From contig NZ_CP075896.1 in assembly GCF_018604545.1 (NCBI RefSeq), positions 2,542,001 to 2,606,000 of the forward strand: DNA of 64,000 nucleotides, given 5' to 3'. Origin of the DNA: Streptomyces koelreuteriae. GTDB lineage: Bacteria > Actinomycetota > Actinomycetes > Streptomycetales > Streptomycetaceae. A model generated the notes under the pieces. The model made no database searches. It saw nothing but the letters and a program-made list of their open reading frames with translations, and had not been told where the DNA came from. Position 1 is the stretch's first letter, and every line of letters begins with the position of its first letter. This document shows positions 36,101-44,565 of the stretch, piece after piece. The position numbers and the translations under genes were made by a program.

Positions 36101-37006
36101 TACACGCCGCTGCAGTACCTCTCCGAGGACCAGGCGCGGCTGAACGTCTACAACTCCCTCCTCTCCGAGTACGCGGCGATGGGCTTCGAGTACGGCTACT
36201 CGCTGGCCCGCCCCGAGGCGCTCGTGATGTGGGAGGCGCAGTTCGGCGACTTCGTCAACGGCGCCCAGACGGTCGTGGACGAGTTCATCTCGTCGGCCGA
36301 GCAGAAGTGGGCCCAGACGTCCGGCGTCGTCCTGCTCCTGCCGCACGGCTACGAGGGCCAGGGCCCGGACCACTCCTCGGCCCGCCCAGAGCGCTTCCTC
36401 CAGATGTGCGCCCAGAACAACATGACGGTCGCCACGCCGACGTCGCCGTCGAACTACTTCCACCTCCTGCGGTGGCAGGTGCACAACCCGCACCACAAGC
36501 CGCTGGTGGTCTTCACGCCGAAGTCGATGCTGCGCCTGAAGGCGGCGGCGGCTCAGGCGGAGGAGTTCACGACGGGCCAGTTCCAGCCGGTCATCGGCGA
36601 CGCGTCGGTCGACCCGGCCGCGGTCAAGAAGGTCGTCTTCTGCGCCGGCAAGGTCTACTACGACCTGGAGGCCGAGCGTCAGAAGCGCGGCGTCACGGAC
36701 ACGGCGATCATCCGCATCGAGCGCCTGTACCCGCTGCCGGGTGCCGAGCTCCAGGCGGAGATCAAGAAGTACCCGAACGCCGAGAAGTACCTGTGGGCCC
36801 AGGAGGAGCCGGCGAACCAGGGTGCCTGGCCGTTCATCGCGCTCAACCTGATCGACCACCTGGACCTGGCGGTCGGCGCCGACGTCCCGCACGGCGAGCG
36901 CCTGCGCCGCATCTCGCGCCCGCACAGCTCGTCCCCGGCGGTCGGTTCCGCGAAGCGGCACCAGGCCGAGCAGGAGCAGTTGGTGCGTGAGGTGTTCGAG
37001 GCGTAA
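33182..37006 (+). CDS. kgd: Multifunctional 2-oxoglutarate dehydrogenase E1/E2 (Kgd/OdhA type)
   Basis: At 1274 residues, this is the actinobacterial fusion of an E2-like succinyltransferase and the ThDP-dependent E1 of the TCA-cycle 2-oxoglutarate dehydrogenase. The N-terminal peptide [20 protein letters not shown] and RAWWDFF are characteristic. They are followed by an Ala/Pro/Lys linker (~60-165), the acyltransferase core with the active-site-like [14 protein letters not shown] near residue 369, and the E1 domain from ~400 with [13 protein letters not shown] (~592) and [13 protein letters not shown]. No lipoyl domain is present, as expected. Activity is typically controlled by an FHA protein (GarA/OdhI). 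GTG 33182 fits homologues; GTG 33155 is in frame upstream. The 281-bp leader (32901-33181) holds only a small ACACT/AGTGT hairpin at 33058-33073. Confidence 0.96.
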   Translation: MSPQSPSNSSISTDTDQAGKNPAASFGANEWLVDEIYQQYLQDPNSVDRAWWDFFADYKPGAAAASAPAGTAAAGAAGTTTAQPAAQAAPAQAAAPAPAAEKPAAAPAPSAPAQAKPAAQAPAQTAAPAKAAPAPAKPAAAKPKAEPAAEAPSGPEQVVLRGPAAAVAKNMNASLEVPTATSVRAVPVKLLFDNRIVINNHLKRARGGKISFTHLIGYAMVQAIKAMPSMNYSFVEKDGKPTLVKPEHVNFGLAIDLVKPNGDRQLVVAGIKKAETLNFFEFWQAYEDIVRRARDGKLGMDDFTGVTVSLTNPGGLGTVHSVPRLMPGQSVIMGVGSMDYPAEFQGTSQDTLNKLGISKVMTLTSTYDHRVIQGAASGEFLRIVANLLLGENGFYDDIFEALRIPYEPVRWLKDIDASHDDDVTKAARVFELIHSYRVRGHVMADTDPLEYQQRKHPDLDITEHGLTLWDLEREFAVGGFSGKSLMKLRDILGVLRDSYCRTTGVEFMHIQDPKQRRWIQDRIERAHTKPEREEQLRILRRLNAAEAFETFLQTKYVGQKRFSLEGGESVIPLLDAVLDSAAESRLDEVVVGMAHRGRLNVLANIVGKSYAQIFREFEGNLDPKSMHGSGDVKYHLGAEGTFTGLDGEQIKVSLTANPSHLEAVDPVLEGVSRAKQDIINKGGTDFTVLPVAIHGDAAFAGQGVVAETLNMSQLRGYRTGGTVHIVINNQVGFTAAPESSRSSMYATDVARMIEAPIFHVNGDDPEAVVRVARLAFEFRQAFNKDVVIDLICYRRRGHNESDNPAFTQPLMYDLIDKKRSVRKLYTESLIGRGDITLEEAEQALQDYQGQLEKVFTEVREATSQPAAAEPSDPQAEFPVAVNTAVTSEVVKRIAESQVNIPDHITVHPRLLPQLQRRAAMVEDGTIDWGMGETLAIGSLLLEGVPVRLAGQDSQRGTFGQRHAVIIDRSTGEEYTPLQYLSEDQARLNVYNSLLSEYAAMGFEYGYSLARPEALVMWEAQFGDFVNGAQTVVDEFISSAEQKWAQTSGVVLLLPHGYEGQGPDHSSARPERFLQMCAQNNMTVATPTSPSNYFHLLRWQVHNPHHKPLVVFTPKSMLRLKAAAAQAEEFTTGQFQPVIGDASVDPAAVKKVVFCAGKVYYDLEAERQKRGVTDTAIIRIERLYPLPGAELQAEIKKYPNAEKYLWAQEEPANQGAWPFIALNLIDHLDLAVGADVPHGERLRRISRPHSSSPAVGSAKRHQAEQEQLVREVFEA

Positions 37007-37029
37007 GCACCCTCGCGCGTCGCATGTGA

Positions 37030-37064
37030 CCGGGCCGCATCCCCGCTACGGGGGTGCGGCCCGG
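37030..37064 (+). terminator. Hairpin terminator after kgd
   Basis: A 15-bp stem of CCGGGCCGCATCCCC (37030-37044) with GGGGTGCGGCCCGG plus one G (37050-37064) contains one G-T wobble and a 5-nt loop. It lies 23 bp after the stop. There is no U-run. Confidence 0.75.
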
Positions 37065-37092
37065 CCGTGTGTGCGCACCTATCCTTGACGGC

Positions 37093-37272
37093 ATGTACTT
37101 CACGGACCGTGGCATCGAGGAACTGGAGAAGCGGCGCGGCGAGGAGGAGGTCACCTTCGAGTGGCTCGCCGAGCAACTGCGGACGTTCGTCGACCTGAAC
37201 CCCGACTTCGAGGTGCCGGTGGAGCGCCTGGCGACCTGGCTGGCACGGCTGGACGACGAGGACGACGAGTAG
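37093..37272 (+). CDS. Small acidic protein (DUF6104-like)
   Basis: The 59-residue protein MYFTDRGIEELEKRRGEEEV... ends in an acidic DDEDDE tail and contains the amphipathic FEWLAEQLRTFVDLNP. It is a conserved short actinobacterial protein of unknown function (I recall it as DUF6104). No SD precedes ATG 37093, and a TTGAC-like sequence lies only ~7 nt upstream, so its start signals are unusual. It follows the kgd terminator and is probably a separate transcript. Confidence 0.8.
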   Translation: MYFTDRGIEELEKRRGEEEVTFEWLAEQLRTFVDLNPDFEVPVERLATWLARLDDEDDE

Positions 37273-37305
37273 GGATCCGCCGGCTCCGGGCGGCCTTTCA
37301 GGGTG

Positions 37306-38145
37306 TCAGTCGCGTGGATACATGAGGCCGTACGCCAGTCCCAGCGTGCCGTTGGCCAGAAGCAGCCCTCCGGCCGCGGCCCAGCCCCCGCTGCGCCGCC
37401 GTAGCGCCCAGGCCAGGAGCGGTACGCCCGCCGCCACCTGAGCGAGTGCCAGGGCGCGGGCCCTGGGGTCGCCGGTCCAGGGCATCCAGGGGCCGAGGCG
37501 GCTGTGAGCAGCCGCGCGGCGTTCGCCGACGGCCTCGCGCCCGCCCGGCCATGCGACCGGGAGGCTGTCCGGCAGGAGCGCGGCGGCTGCCCGGAGGCGG
37601 TCGGCGGGCTCGCCGAGGGCGAGTTCGGGAGGCGGCGAGACGCCCACGCGCGCAAGGACCGCCAGCAGGCCGCGCAGCCGGGCGCGGGCGTCGGCGGCGG
37701 TGTCGGCCTTCGCCAGTCGCTCGAGGGCCTGGACGTCCAGGACGGGATCGAGGCCCACGCGCGCGGCGAAGGTGCGCATCGCCTCGTCCTCCCCCACCGG
37801 GACGCCGCTCGCGAGCCAGACGAAGCCGACCGGGCGGCGGAAACCGGACGCCAGCAGGAAACCCGCGTGGTCGGCGTCCCACCACAGGGCGAGCACGGGC
37901 CAGGGCGCCCCGACGGCGAGGGCCGTGGCCCAGCCGCTGATCACCCGGTCGACGGGCTCGCCGCCGTCCCGCCAGGGCCCGCCCTCCGGGACGAGCACGC
38001 TCCATTCATCGCCCGCGCGGACGACCTGCATGGGCTCACGCAGCAGGTGGGCGACGGGAGCGACGGCCCCGGGCACCGCCCGGCACAGCAGCAGCGCGCC
38101 AGGGGCGGAACCCTCGGGACCGGTACGGCCAGCTTCCGTCGACAT
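37306..38145 (-). CDS. Hypothetical protein with C-terminal membrane helices
   Basis: The 279-residue protein is mostly soluble, with strands such as EPMQVVRAGDEWSVLVPEGG and PVLALWWDADHAGFLLASGF. Two hydrophobic C-terminal segments follow (ALAQVAAGVPLLAWALRR and GGLLLANGTLGLAYGLMYP) that would form a hairpin membrane anchor. I do not recognise a characterised family. ATG 38145 is preferred to GTG 38151; neither has a good SD. It is convergent with the small acidic gene and divergent from the DUF4097/PadR pair. Confidence 0.75.
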   Translation of the reverse strand: MSTEAGRTGPEGSAPGALLLCRAVPGAVAPVAHLLREPMQVVRAGDEWSVLVPEGGPWRDGGEPVDRVISGWATALAVGAPWPVLALWWDADHAGFLLASGFRRPVGFVWLASGVPVGEDEAMRTFAARVGLDPVLDVQALERLAKADTAADARARLRGLLAVLARVGVSPPPELALGEPADRLRAAAALLPDSLPVAWPGGREAVGERRAAAHSRLGPWMPWTGDPRARALALAQVAAGVPLLAWALRRRSGGWAAAGGLLLANGTLGLAYGLMYPRD

Positions 38146-38216
38146 GGTCACACGCTAGGGCGAATCGCTCACCTTTGAACACTTTTGCCCGCCCTGCCAT
38201 CCCCAGAACGAGTGCC

Positions 38217-38245
38217 TTGACTTTCCTTGTCCACGATATATCGTG
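38217..38245 (+). promoter_or_regulatory. Promoter with 14-bp palindromic operator for the DUF4097-PadR operon
   Basis: TTGACT (38217-38222) is a good -35 and TATCGT (38239-38244, 16-bp spacer) a candidate -10. The perfect palindrome CACGATATATCGTG (38232-38245) covers the -10. AT-rich ATATAT palindromes are typical PadR operators and the operon's second gene is a PadR regulator, so autorepression is the simplest reading (inference). Confidence 0.75.
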
Positions 38246-38293
38246 AATACGAGAAGACGCGATATGGCGCGTTGAGTCGGGGAGGTCTGCACC

Positions 38294-39262
38294 ATGTCCG
38301 AGTGGTCCGTCGCGGAACCGAAGAAGCTCACCTTCGACGAGCCCGTGAGCGATCTGCATGTGCGACTCGTCAACGGAACGGTGAACGTGGTGGGCACCGA
38401 CGAAGGTTCCGCCCGCCTGGAGATCTCCGAGATCGAGGGCCCACCCCTGGTGGTGACCCAGGAGGACGGCACCCTCACCGTGGCCTACGAGGACCTGCCC
38501 TGGAAGGGCTTCCTCAAGTGGCTGGACCGCAAGGGCTGGCGTCGCAGCGCGGTGGTCTCCCTGGCGGTCCCGGCCTCCACCCGGGTGGAGGTGGGGGTGG
38601 TCGGCGCGGCCGCCGTGGTCTCCGGGATCCAGGGACCGTCGGTGGTGAAGGGCGTCACGGGCGACACGACCCTGGTGGGGCTCTCCGGCCCGGTCCGCGC
38701 CGACACGGTCTCCGGCAGCCTGGAGGCCCAGGACGTGACCGGTGACCTCCGGTTCAACTCCGTCTCCGGCGACCTCACGGTGGTCGAGGGCTCCGGCCCC
38801 TCCGTGCGGGCCGAATCGGTCAGCGGCTCCATGATCATCGACCTCGACCCGGACGGCCCCACCGATGTGCGGCTGACCAGCGTCTCGGGCGAGATCGCGA
38901 TCCGCCTGCCCTACCCGGCGGACGCGGAGGTCGAGGCCAACACCGCGAGCGGAGCGATCTCCAACACCTTCGACGGTCTGCGGGTACACGGCCAGTGGGG
39001 CGCCCACAAGATCACAGGCCGTCTCGGCGCGGGCAACGGCACGCTGCGGGCCACCACCGTCTCCGGCTCGATCGCCCTGCTGCGCCGCCCGGCCGGAGAG
39101 GACGAGGAGGAGCCCTGGGAGACGCACCCCGGCACGAGCGGCTCGCCGACGGACCCGCCGGCCGGCCCGCAGGGCGACTCGGGAGACAATTCCGTCTCCG
39201 GCCGGGGCGAGGGCGCCACCGGCGTCCCGGCCGACGGCACGACCGACAAGAAGGTGCTCTGA
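38294..39262 (+). CDS. DUF4097 family beta-repeat protein
   Basis: The 322-residue protein is built of short beta repeats (VVSGIQGPSVVKGVTGDTTL, VSGSLEAQDVTGDLRFNSVS, VSGEIAIRLPYPADAEVEAN), each about 20 residues, as in DUF4097 adhesin-like or bactofilin-like folds. A hydrophilic Gly/Pro/Asp tail follows residue ~265. No signal peptide or TM segment is present, so it is probably cytoplasmic. It lies 1 bp upstream of the padR gene in one operon under the palindromic operator, so it is a candidate partner of that regulator. Confidence 0.85.
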   Translation: MSEWSVAEPKKLTFDEPVSDLHVRLVNGTVNVVGTDEGSARLEISEIEGPPLVVTQEDGTLTVAYEDLPWKGFLKWLDRKGWRRSAVVSLAVPASTRVEVGVVGAAAVVSGIQGPSVVKGVTGDTTLVGLSGPVRADTVSGSLEAQDVTGDLRFNSVSGDLTVVEGSGPSVRAESVSGSMIIDLDPDGPTDVRLTSVSGEIAIRLPYPADAEVEANTASGAISNTFDGLRVHGQWGAHKITGRLGAGNGTLRATTVSGSIALLRRPAGEDEEEPWETHPGTSGSPTDPPAGPQGDSGDNSVSGRGEGATGVPADGTTDKKVL

Positions 39263-39263
39263 C

Positions 39264-40355
39264 ATGCCCCCCGTCTTCGCCCACGGCCGCCTCCGCCTCT
39301 ACCTGCTGAAGCTGCTGGACGAGGCCCCCCGCCACGGCTACGAGGTGATCCGCCTCCTCGAGGAGCGCTTCCAGGGGCTGTACGCACCCTCGGCGGGCAC
39401 GGTCTACCCGCGCCTGGCCAAGCTGGAGACCGAGGGCCTGGTCACCCACACCACCGAGGGCGGCCGCAAGGTCTACTCGATCACGGACGCCGGCCGGGCC
39501 GAACTGGCCGACCGCAGCGGCGAACTGGCCGATCTGGAACTGGAGATCCGGGAGTCGGTCGCCGAGCTGGCCGCCGAGATCCAGGCCGATGTGCGCGGAG
39601 CCGCGGGCGACCTGCGCCGCGAGATGCGCGCGGCGGCGACCGAGGCCCGCCGCGGCAACGGCGGCAAGACCTCCGGCGCGCAGGACACCCCCTTCGGGGA
39701 CTTCACGGCCTACGGCGACAAGGAGGCCTGGCGCGTCGCCAAGGAGGAGATGCGGCGCGCCCGGCAGGAGTGGAAGGAACAGGCCCGCCGCGCCAAGGAC
39801 GAGAGCCGCCGCGCCCGCGAGGACGCCCAGCGCGCCCGCCGCCAGGCCAAGGAGGCCCAGGAGCAGGCCCGGGCCCAGGCCCAGGAGCAGGTGCAGCACA
39901 TCGCCCGCAAGGTCCAGGAGCAGGTGCAGGACCACTTCACCCGGGGCGACTGGCCGACGGGCCTGCGCGAGGGCTTGAGCGAACTGGTGAAGGAGGTCGG
40001 CGAGTTCGGAAAGGGCTACGGCAAGGACTTCGGCTTCGACTGGACGGGCACCGGCTCGGGGGCCGACACCCAGCGGCCGGCCCCCGAGCCGTCCCCGTCA
40101 TCCCAGCCCCCCTCATCCCAGCCCCCCGCGGACTTCCCGGCCGCCTACGAACCGGCCTGGGCCCACGAGGACGCGGCGGACTCCACCGGCGACCCGGCCC
40201 GCGACCTGGACCGCCTGCTCGACCGCTTCCGGGACGACATCCGCGACGCGGCCCGCGACCACGGCGTCACCTCCGACCAACTCCGCGACGCCCGCCACCA
40301 CCTGTCGACAGCGGCGGCCCACCTGGGAGCACTGCTGCGCTCGCCGAAGAAGTAG
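39264..40355 (+). CDS. PadR family regulator with long coiled-coil extension
   Basis: The first ~85 residues are a PadR winged helix (LRLYLLKLLDEAPRHGYEVI, APSAGTVYPRLAKLETEGLV, GGRKVYSITDAGRAELADRS). PadR proteins are usually 110-190 residues; this one has 363. After the HTH come a helical region, then a strongly charged coiled coil (~150-225, dominated by RRARQEWKEQARRAKDESRR-type sequence and repeated EQARAQAQEQ). A Pro/Ser linker and a final helical domain with a DRLLDRFRDDIRDAARDHGV motif follow. The extension may mediate oligomerisation or binding of the upstream DUF4097 protein. Confidence 0.88.
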   Translation: MPPVFAHGRLRLYLLKLLDEAPRHGYEVIRLLEERFQGLYAPSAGTVYPRLAKLETEGLVTHTTEGGRKVYSITDAGRAELADRSGELADLELEIRESVAELAAEIQADVRGAAGDLRREMRAAATEARRGNGGKTSGAQDTPFGDFTAYGDKEAWRVAKEEMRRARQEWKEQARRAKDESRRAREDAQRARRQAKEAQEQARAQAQEQVQHIARKVQEQVQDHFTRGDWPTGLREGLSELVKEVGEFGKGYGKDFGFDWTGTGSGADTQRPAPEPSPSSQPPSSQPPADFPAAYEPAWAHEDAADSTGDPARDLDRLLDRFRDDIRDAARDHGVTSDQLRDARHHLSTAAAHLGALLRSPKK

Positions 40356-40376
40356 GCGGCCGGCAGGGAAGCCCCG

Positions 40377-40940
40377 TCACCCGGCCTTGGCCTCGCCACC
40401 GCCGTACAGCACCCGCACCAGGGACTCGTACGTCACCCCGTGGTCGGCGAGGACCTCGGCCGGCACGCCGGGGCGCATGGTCAGGGCCAGCAGGATGTGC
40501 TCATCACCGATATGCCGGTCCCGCTGGGCGAGAGCGACGCGCAAGGAGTGCTCCAGAACGCCCTTGGCACCCCGCCCGAACGAGGCCCGCCCGGACCACC
40601 ACCCCTTGTCGCCGTGGTCACCGGACAGTGCGCCGACCCCGTGCACCTCCTCCACCCGGGCGACGATCTCCGCCACATCGATCCCCAGCCCGGCGAGCGC
40701 ATCCGTATCCGCCTGCGAAAGCCCGGCCCGCCGCCGCGCCTGACGCAGCGCCTGACGCACGGACTCCCGCCGCTCCCCCAGCCCGAGAGCGGTCAGCGCG
40801 AAGGACCCGCGACTGCCCTCCCGGTCGAGCAGCGCCAGCAGCAGATGCTCCGGCTCCACACTCTGCCCGTCACCACCCTCCACGTACGCGAAGGCGCTCT
40901 TCACCACACCCCGGGCGTCTTTCGTGAACCGCTCGAACAT
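40377..40940 (-). CDS. Clp N-terminal domain protein
   Basis: The 187-residue protein starts MFERFTKDARGVVKSAFAYV and carries two Clp-N (ClpA/ClpC N-domain) repeats: VEPEHLLLALLDREGSRGSF and IGDEHILLALTMRPGVPAEV. There is no AAA+ module, so it cannot be a chaperone by itself; stand-alone Clp-N proteins may bind substrates or ClpC. It is the second gene of a two-gene operon: its ATG overlaps the stop of the small HTH gene (TGATG), and GGGAGG lies 5 nt before the start. Confidence 0.88.
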   Translation of the reverse strand: MFERFTKDARGVVKSAFAYVEGGDGQSVEPEHLLLALLDREGSRGSFALTALGLGERRESVRQALRQARRRAGLSQADTDALAGLGIDVAEIVARVEEVHGVGALSGDHGDKGWWSGRASFGRGAKGVLEHSLRVALAQRDRHIGDEHILLALTMRPGVPAEVLADHGVTYESLVRVLYGGGEAKAG

Positions 40941-41149
40941 CAATGCCTCCCGTACTTCTTGTGCACGGCCTGCCTGCTCACACCGAGTTCGGCGGCGATC
41001 TCCTGCCACGACCAGCCCTGATTGCGCGCATTGCGCACCTGTACGGCTTCCAACTGCTCCAGCAGCCTGCGCAGCGCGGCGACGGCCCGCAAGCCGACCC
41101 GTGGATCACGGTCACCCGCGCGCTCGGCCAGATCCGTTGCTTCGGTCAT
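40940..41149 (-). CDS. Small HTH regulator, likely autoregulated
   Basis: The 69-residue protein has a C-terminal helix-turn-helix NQGWSWQEIAAELGVSRQAVHKKYGRH and an N-terminal helix rich in Arg/Leu that may dimerise (GLRAVAALRRLLEQLEAVQV). It is the first gene of an operon with the Clp-N protein. The -10 hexamer ends 6 bp from ATG 41149 and no SD exists, so the message is probably leaderless. Two perfect palindromes in the promoter suggest direct autorepression (inference). Confidence 0.85.
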   Translation of the reverse strand: MTEATDLAERAGDRDPRVGLRAVAALRRLLEQLEAVQVRNARNQGWSWQEIAAELGVSRQAVHKKYGRH

Positions 41150-41152
41150 ACC

Positions 41153-41195
41153 GTCAACCTACGTTGACACCCAACACTCGTCAACCCCAGTTGAC
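41153..41195 (-). promoter_or_regulatory. Promoter with two perfect GTCAAC-N4-GTTGAC operators
   Basis: Palindromes at 41153-41168 and 41180-41195 are spaced 27 bp centre to centre. On the minus strand, -35 TTGACG (41184-41179), a 17-bp spacer and -10 TAGGTT (41161-41156) are embedded in them. Transcription would begin close to 41149, the ATG of the small HTH gene. Confidence 0.85.
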
Positions 41196-41251
41196 AAACG
41201 AAAACGGCCGGCCCGTCCCGGACCGACCGCCAACGCCCCGCACGAAGCACC

Positions 41252-42217
41252 TCAGGAGTTCGTCAGCACGACCTTCCCGAACTGCTCACCCGAAGCCAGC
41301 CGCTCGAAGCCCTCACGCGCACGGTCCATGGGCAGCACCTCGTCGATCACGGGCCGCACACCGGTGGCGGCACAGAAGGCGAGCAGATCCTCCAGCTCGT
41401 CCTTGGTCCCCATCGTGGAGCCGACGACCTTGAGCTCGAGGAAGAAGATCCGGGTCAGCTCGGCGTGCGACGGCCGGTCACCACTCGTCGCACCGGAGAT
41501 CACCAGCGCGCCCCCGGGCTTCAGCGACTTCACGGAGTGCGACCATGTCGCCGCCCCGACCGTCTCGATCACCGCGTCGACCCGCTGCGGCAGCCGCGCC
41601 CCGGCCTCCACCGCCTCCACGGCCCCCAGCTCCACGGCCCGCTTCCGCTTGGCCTCGTCCCGGCTGGTGGCGAAGACCCGCAGCCCCGCAGCCTTCCCCA
41701 GCACGATGGCGGCCGTGGCGACACCGCCACCGGCCCCCTGCACCAGCACGGAGTCGCCGGGCCGGACCCCCGCGTTGGTGAACAGCATCCGATACGCGGT
41801 CAGCCACGCCGTCGGCAGACAAGCGGCCTCCTCGAAGGAGAGCTCCTTGGGCTTGGGCAGGATGTTCCAGGTCGGCACGGCGACCTGCTCCGCGAACGTG
41901 CCCTGATACCGCTCGGTGAGGATGGAACGGGGCTCGTTCGGCCCCACCCCGTGCCCGGTCTGTCCGATCACGGAATGCAGGACGACCTCGTTGCCGTCCT
42001 CGTCGACACCGGCGGCGTCACAGCCGAGGATCATCGGCAGCTTGTCCTCTGCGAGGCCGACGCCGCGCAGGGACCACAGGTCATGGTGGTTGAGGGAGGC
42101 GGCCTTGACCGTGACGGTACTCCAGCCGGGCCGGGCCTCGGGAGCCGGACGCTCTCCCAACTCCAGGCCGGTCAGCGGCTGGTCGCGGTCGATTCGGGCG
42201 GCATAGACAGCGAACAT
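41252..42217 (-). CDS. Zinc-type alcohol dehydrogenase / quinone oxidoreductase family protein
   Basis: The 321-residue MDR-superfamily oxidoreductase has an N-terminal GroES-like domain (VKAASLNHHDLWSLRGVGL, LGCDAAGVDEDGNEV), the Rossmann motif VLVQGAGGGVATAAIVLGKA, RVFATSRDEAKRKRAVELGA and VDAVIETVGAATW. Structural zinc cysteines are absent, so it is quinone-reductase-like, probably NADPH-dependent. ATG 42217 fits homologues; an in-frame ATG 42265 preceded by AAGAGGG would add 16 residues. The frame stays open upstream into dispersed repeat copy B, but that extension is repeat sequence and not part of the protein. Confidence 0.85.
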   Translation of the reverse strand: MFAVYAARIDRDQPLTGLELGERPAPEARPGWSTVTVKAASLNHHDLWSLRGVGLAEDKLPMILGCDAAGVDEDGNEVVLHSVIGQTGHGVGPNEPRSILTERYQGTFAEQVAVPTWNILPKPKELSFEEAACLPTAWLTAYRMLFTNAGVRPGDSVLVQGAGGGVATAAIVLGKAAGLRVFATSRDEAKRKRAVELGAVEAVEAGARLPQRVDAVIETVGAATWSHSVKSLKPGGALVISGATSGDRPSHAELTRIFFLELKVVGSTMGTKDELEDLLAFCAATGVRPVIDEVLPMDRAREGFERLASGEQFGKVVLTNS

Positions 42218-42464
42218 GACCTTGACGATAAGTTCCCCACCCAACCGTTGGAACCACCGCCACATGTGAGACACACCCTCTTGCCAGACGCACCACGTTG
42301 ATGCCGGTGCCGGGTAGGTCCGCAACCCGGCGCAGCGGGGTGCCGCCGCGCCCACCCGTGCCGCCCCTAGCGGCACGCATGCCCGCAGCGGCGGCGGCAG
42401 GGCGGGCCCGCGGCTAGGCGGCGGGTGCGGGCCCGCGGCGACGGCCGGACGGCAGCTCAGCCGG

Positions 42465-42616
42465 GACGCGCCCGCACCCGCGTACGGCGAGAAGGGGACG
42501 TGTCGGGGGGTGTCCGCCCGCAGCGGTTGGCGCGTCAACGAACAGCTAGTCGGCGTCTGACCCCATCGCGCCGTTCCGAGGACGGACACCCCCCGGCGCG
42601 GCCCCGACCCACCACC
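42465..42616. repeat. Dispersed palindromic repeat, copy B
   Basis: This second copy (152 bp) matches 15637..15787 exactly over 42465-42540 and 42565-42616; only the 24-nt centre (42541-42564) differs, apart from a shared AGTCGG. The same 12-bp stem (GGGGGGTGTCCG / CGGACACCCCCC) is present. It lies in the 521-bp gap (42218-42738) between two minus-strand genes, in the same orientation as copy A. The rest of that gap shows a GC-rich inverted region around 42400-42450 and nothing else recognisable. Confidence 0.9.
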
Positions 42617-42738
42617 GGCGAGATGGCGCTACCCGCACAGGCGCCGCAGGCACCCCCACCACCCAAACAGCCGCACCAGCAAAAGAAATGACCCCGCCCA
42701 ACCCGGACGGGGCCACATCACCGCAACGTCACGTCACG

Positions 42739-43971
42739 TCAGCGCCGAGCCACACCCTCAGCCCGCGCAGCCGCAGCCACAGCCGCCGTAACCGCCGGCG
42801 CGACCCGCTCGTCGAACGGCGACGGAATGACGTAGTCGGCGGCGAGATCGTCCCCGACCACCGACGCCAGCGCCTCGGCAGCCGCCAGCTTCATCCCCTC
42901 CGTGATCCGAGAGGCCCGCACCTGCAGCGCCCCCGCGAAGATCCCCGGAAACGCCAGCACGTTGTTGATCTGGTTGGGGAAGTCCGACCGCCCGGTAGCC
43001 ACCACGGACGCGTACTTGTGCGCGACCTCGGGATGCACCTCGGGGTTCGGGTTCGCCATGGCGAACACAAACGCACCCTTGGCCATGGAGGCGACCGCCG
43101 CCTCCGGCACCGTCCCCCCGGACACCCCGATGAACACATCGGCCCCGTCCAGCGCGGCCTCCAGCGGCCCGCTGATCCCCGCCTTGTTCGTGAACCCGGC
43201 CAGCTCCTGCTTCACCGCCGTGAGGTCGTCCCGGTCCGCCGACACGACACCCTTGCGGTCGGCGACCGCGACATCCCCGATCCCGGCCTCGACCAGCATC
43301 CGCGCGATGGCGACACCGGCCGCACCGGCGCCCGAGATGACCGCCCGCAGCTCCCCCAGCGACCGCTGGCTCAGCCGCGCAGCGTTCCGCAGGGCCGCCA
43401 GCGTCACCACGGCCGTACCGTGCTGGTCGTCGTGGAAGACGGGAATGTCCAGCCGCTCCTGCAGCTTCCGCTCGATCTCGAAGCACCGGGGCGCCGAGAT
43501 GTCCTCCAGGTTGACCCCGCCGAACGAGGGCGCGAGCCGCACCACGGTCTCGACGATCTCGTCGACGTCCGTGCAGTTCAGCGCGATCGGAACCGCGTCC
43601 ACGCCCCCGAACTGCTTGAACAGGATCGCCTTGCCCTCCATCACCGGGAGGGAGGCCTCGGGCCCGATGTCACCGAGTCCGAGCACGGCCGTACCGTCCG
43701 TCACGACGGCGACGACCGAGGACTTCCACGTGTAATCGTGGACGAGGTCCGGCTGCTCCGCGATCGCGCTGCACACCTTCGCGACCCCGGGCGTGTACGC
43801 CAGGGACAGGTCGTCCTTGTCACGGACCGGCACCGTGGCCTGCACGGCCATCTTGCCGCCGCGATGCAACGCGAACGCCGGGTCGAAGGAGTCGAGGGGC
43901 TCCGCACCGCCCTCGTGACCCGTATGGTCCGTCGTGCTTCCGCTGCGAGGATTGACGATCTCCGCTGCCAC
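42739..43971 (-). CDS. NADP-dependent malic enzyme
   Basis: The 410-residue protein oxidatively decarboxylates malate to pyruvate, supplying NADPH and linking the TCA cycle to acetyl-CoA supply. Motifs are LSLAYTPGVAKVCSAI, the malic signature FGGVNLEDISAPRCFEIE with IPVFHDDQHGTA, Rossmann SGAGAAGVAIARML, and the conserved MANPNPEVHPEVA. It is the short bacterial form without a phosphotransacetylase domain. GTG 43971 is the start (VAAEIVNPRS). It is convergent with nothing and divergent from the amino-acid ABC operon. Confidence 0.95.
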   Translation of the reverse strand: MAAEIVNPRSGSTTDHTGHEGGAEPLDSFDPAFALHRGGKMAVQATVPVRDKDDLSLAYTPGVAKVCSAIAEQPDLVHDYTWKSSVVAVVTDGTAVLGLGDIGPEASLPVMEGKAILFKQFGGVDAVPIALNCTDVDEIVETVVRLAPSFGGVNLEDISAPRCFEIERKLQERLDIPVFHDDQHGTAVVTLAALRNAARLSQRSLGELRAVISGAGAAGVAIARMLVEAGIGDVAVADRKGVVSADRDDLTAVKQELAGFTNKAGISGPLEAALDGADVFIGVSGGTVPEAAVASMAKGAFVFAMANPNPEVHPEVAHKYASVVATGRSDFPNQINNVLAFPGIFAGALQVRASRITEGMKLAAAEALASVVGDDLAADYVIPSPFDERVAPAVTAAVAAAARAEGVARR

Positions 43972-44565
43972 TTCGTTTTACCCCTTAAATCTTCATTGGT
44001 TTGAGGGTGGCCACTCCTGGTGAGGGGTGGGCGGGCACCGCGTACGGCCATGGTCGTGCTGTGTACGAGTTTCGTACGGGCACATACGCGACGGGCGCGC
44101 CGCACACGCGCCCTGAGCCCCGGATGAGGGGTGTAAAGACCCTTCTTACCGGACGGACGGCATCGACGACGAGTCCATAACGCGAAGGTCACATGCACGC
44201 GCTCCGACTCTTCGCCCAAAACCGGGACAAGGTCTGGACAAACCAGCGGCAACCGCTCAAGCGTCGGCGAAGCCCACGGCCCCCGTACCGAAATCCCGGG
44301 ATTCGCCGAAGATCTTCCGGCCGGAAGGAAAGATTCCAACAGAAGGTCCGGCCGTGATGTACCGGAGTGGTGCGGTTCGGGGGTCGCCCGTTATCCGATT
44401 TTGACATGGATGGCGCCCAGAATGCCGCAGTCCGAATGGCAAGATGCCGTAATCACACGAGGTCGCGACACTCGAAGGCGTGTGCTCTCGTCGACCTATG
44501 GCACTGCTGTACCAGCAGACGCCGGCCCCATCGGCAACTCCACCCATCCGCCGGAGGAACCCACC
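43972..44565. other. 594-bp divergent intergenic region (malic enzyme / amino-acid ABC transporter)
   Basis: No open frame with convincing coding character was seen. A TTGACA hexamer at 44401-44406 is a candidate -35 for the transporter operon, but a matching -10 is not clear. The malic enzyme side contains an AT-richer stretch with CCTTAAATCTTCATTGG next to the start. Confidence 0.5.

Noticed and set aside
33065..36961. A very long open frame antisense to kgd
   Set aside because: It is the reverse-complement shadow of a highly conserved gene with strong GC3 bias; its product is low-complexity Leu/Val/Arg/Asp and matches no family.
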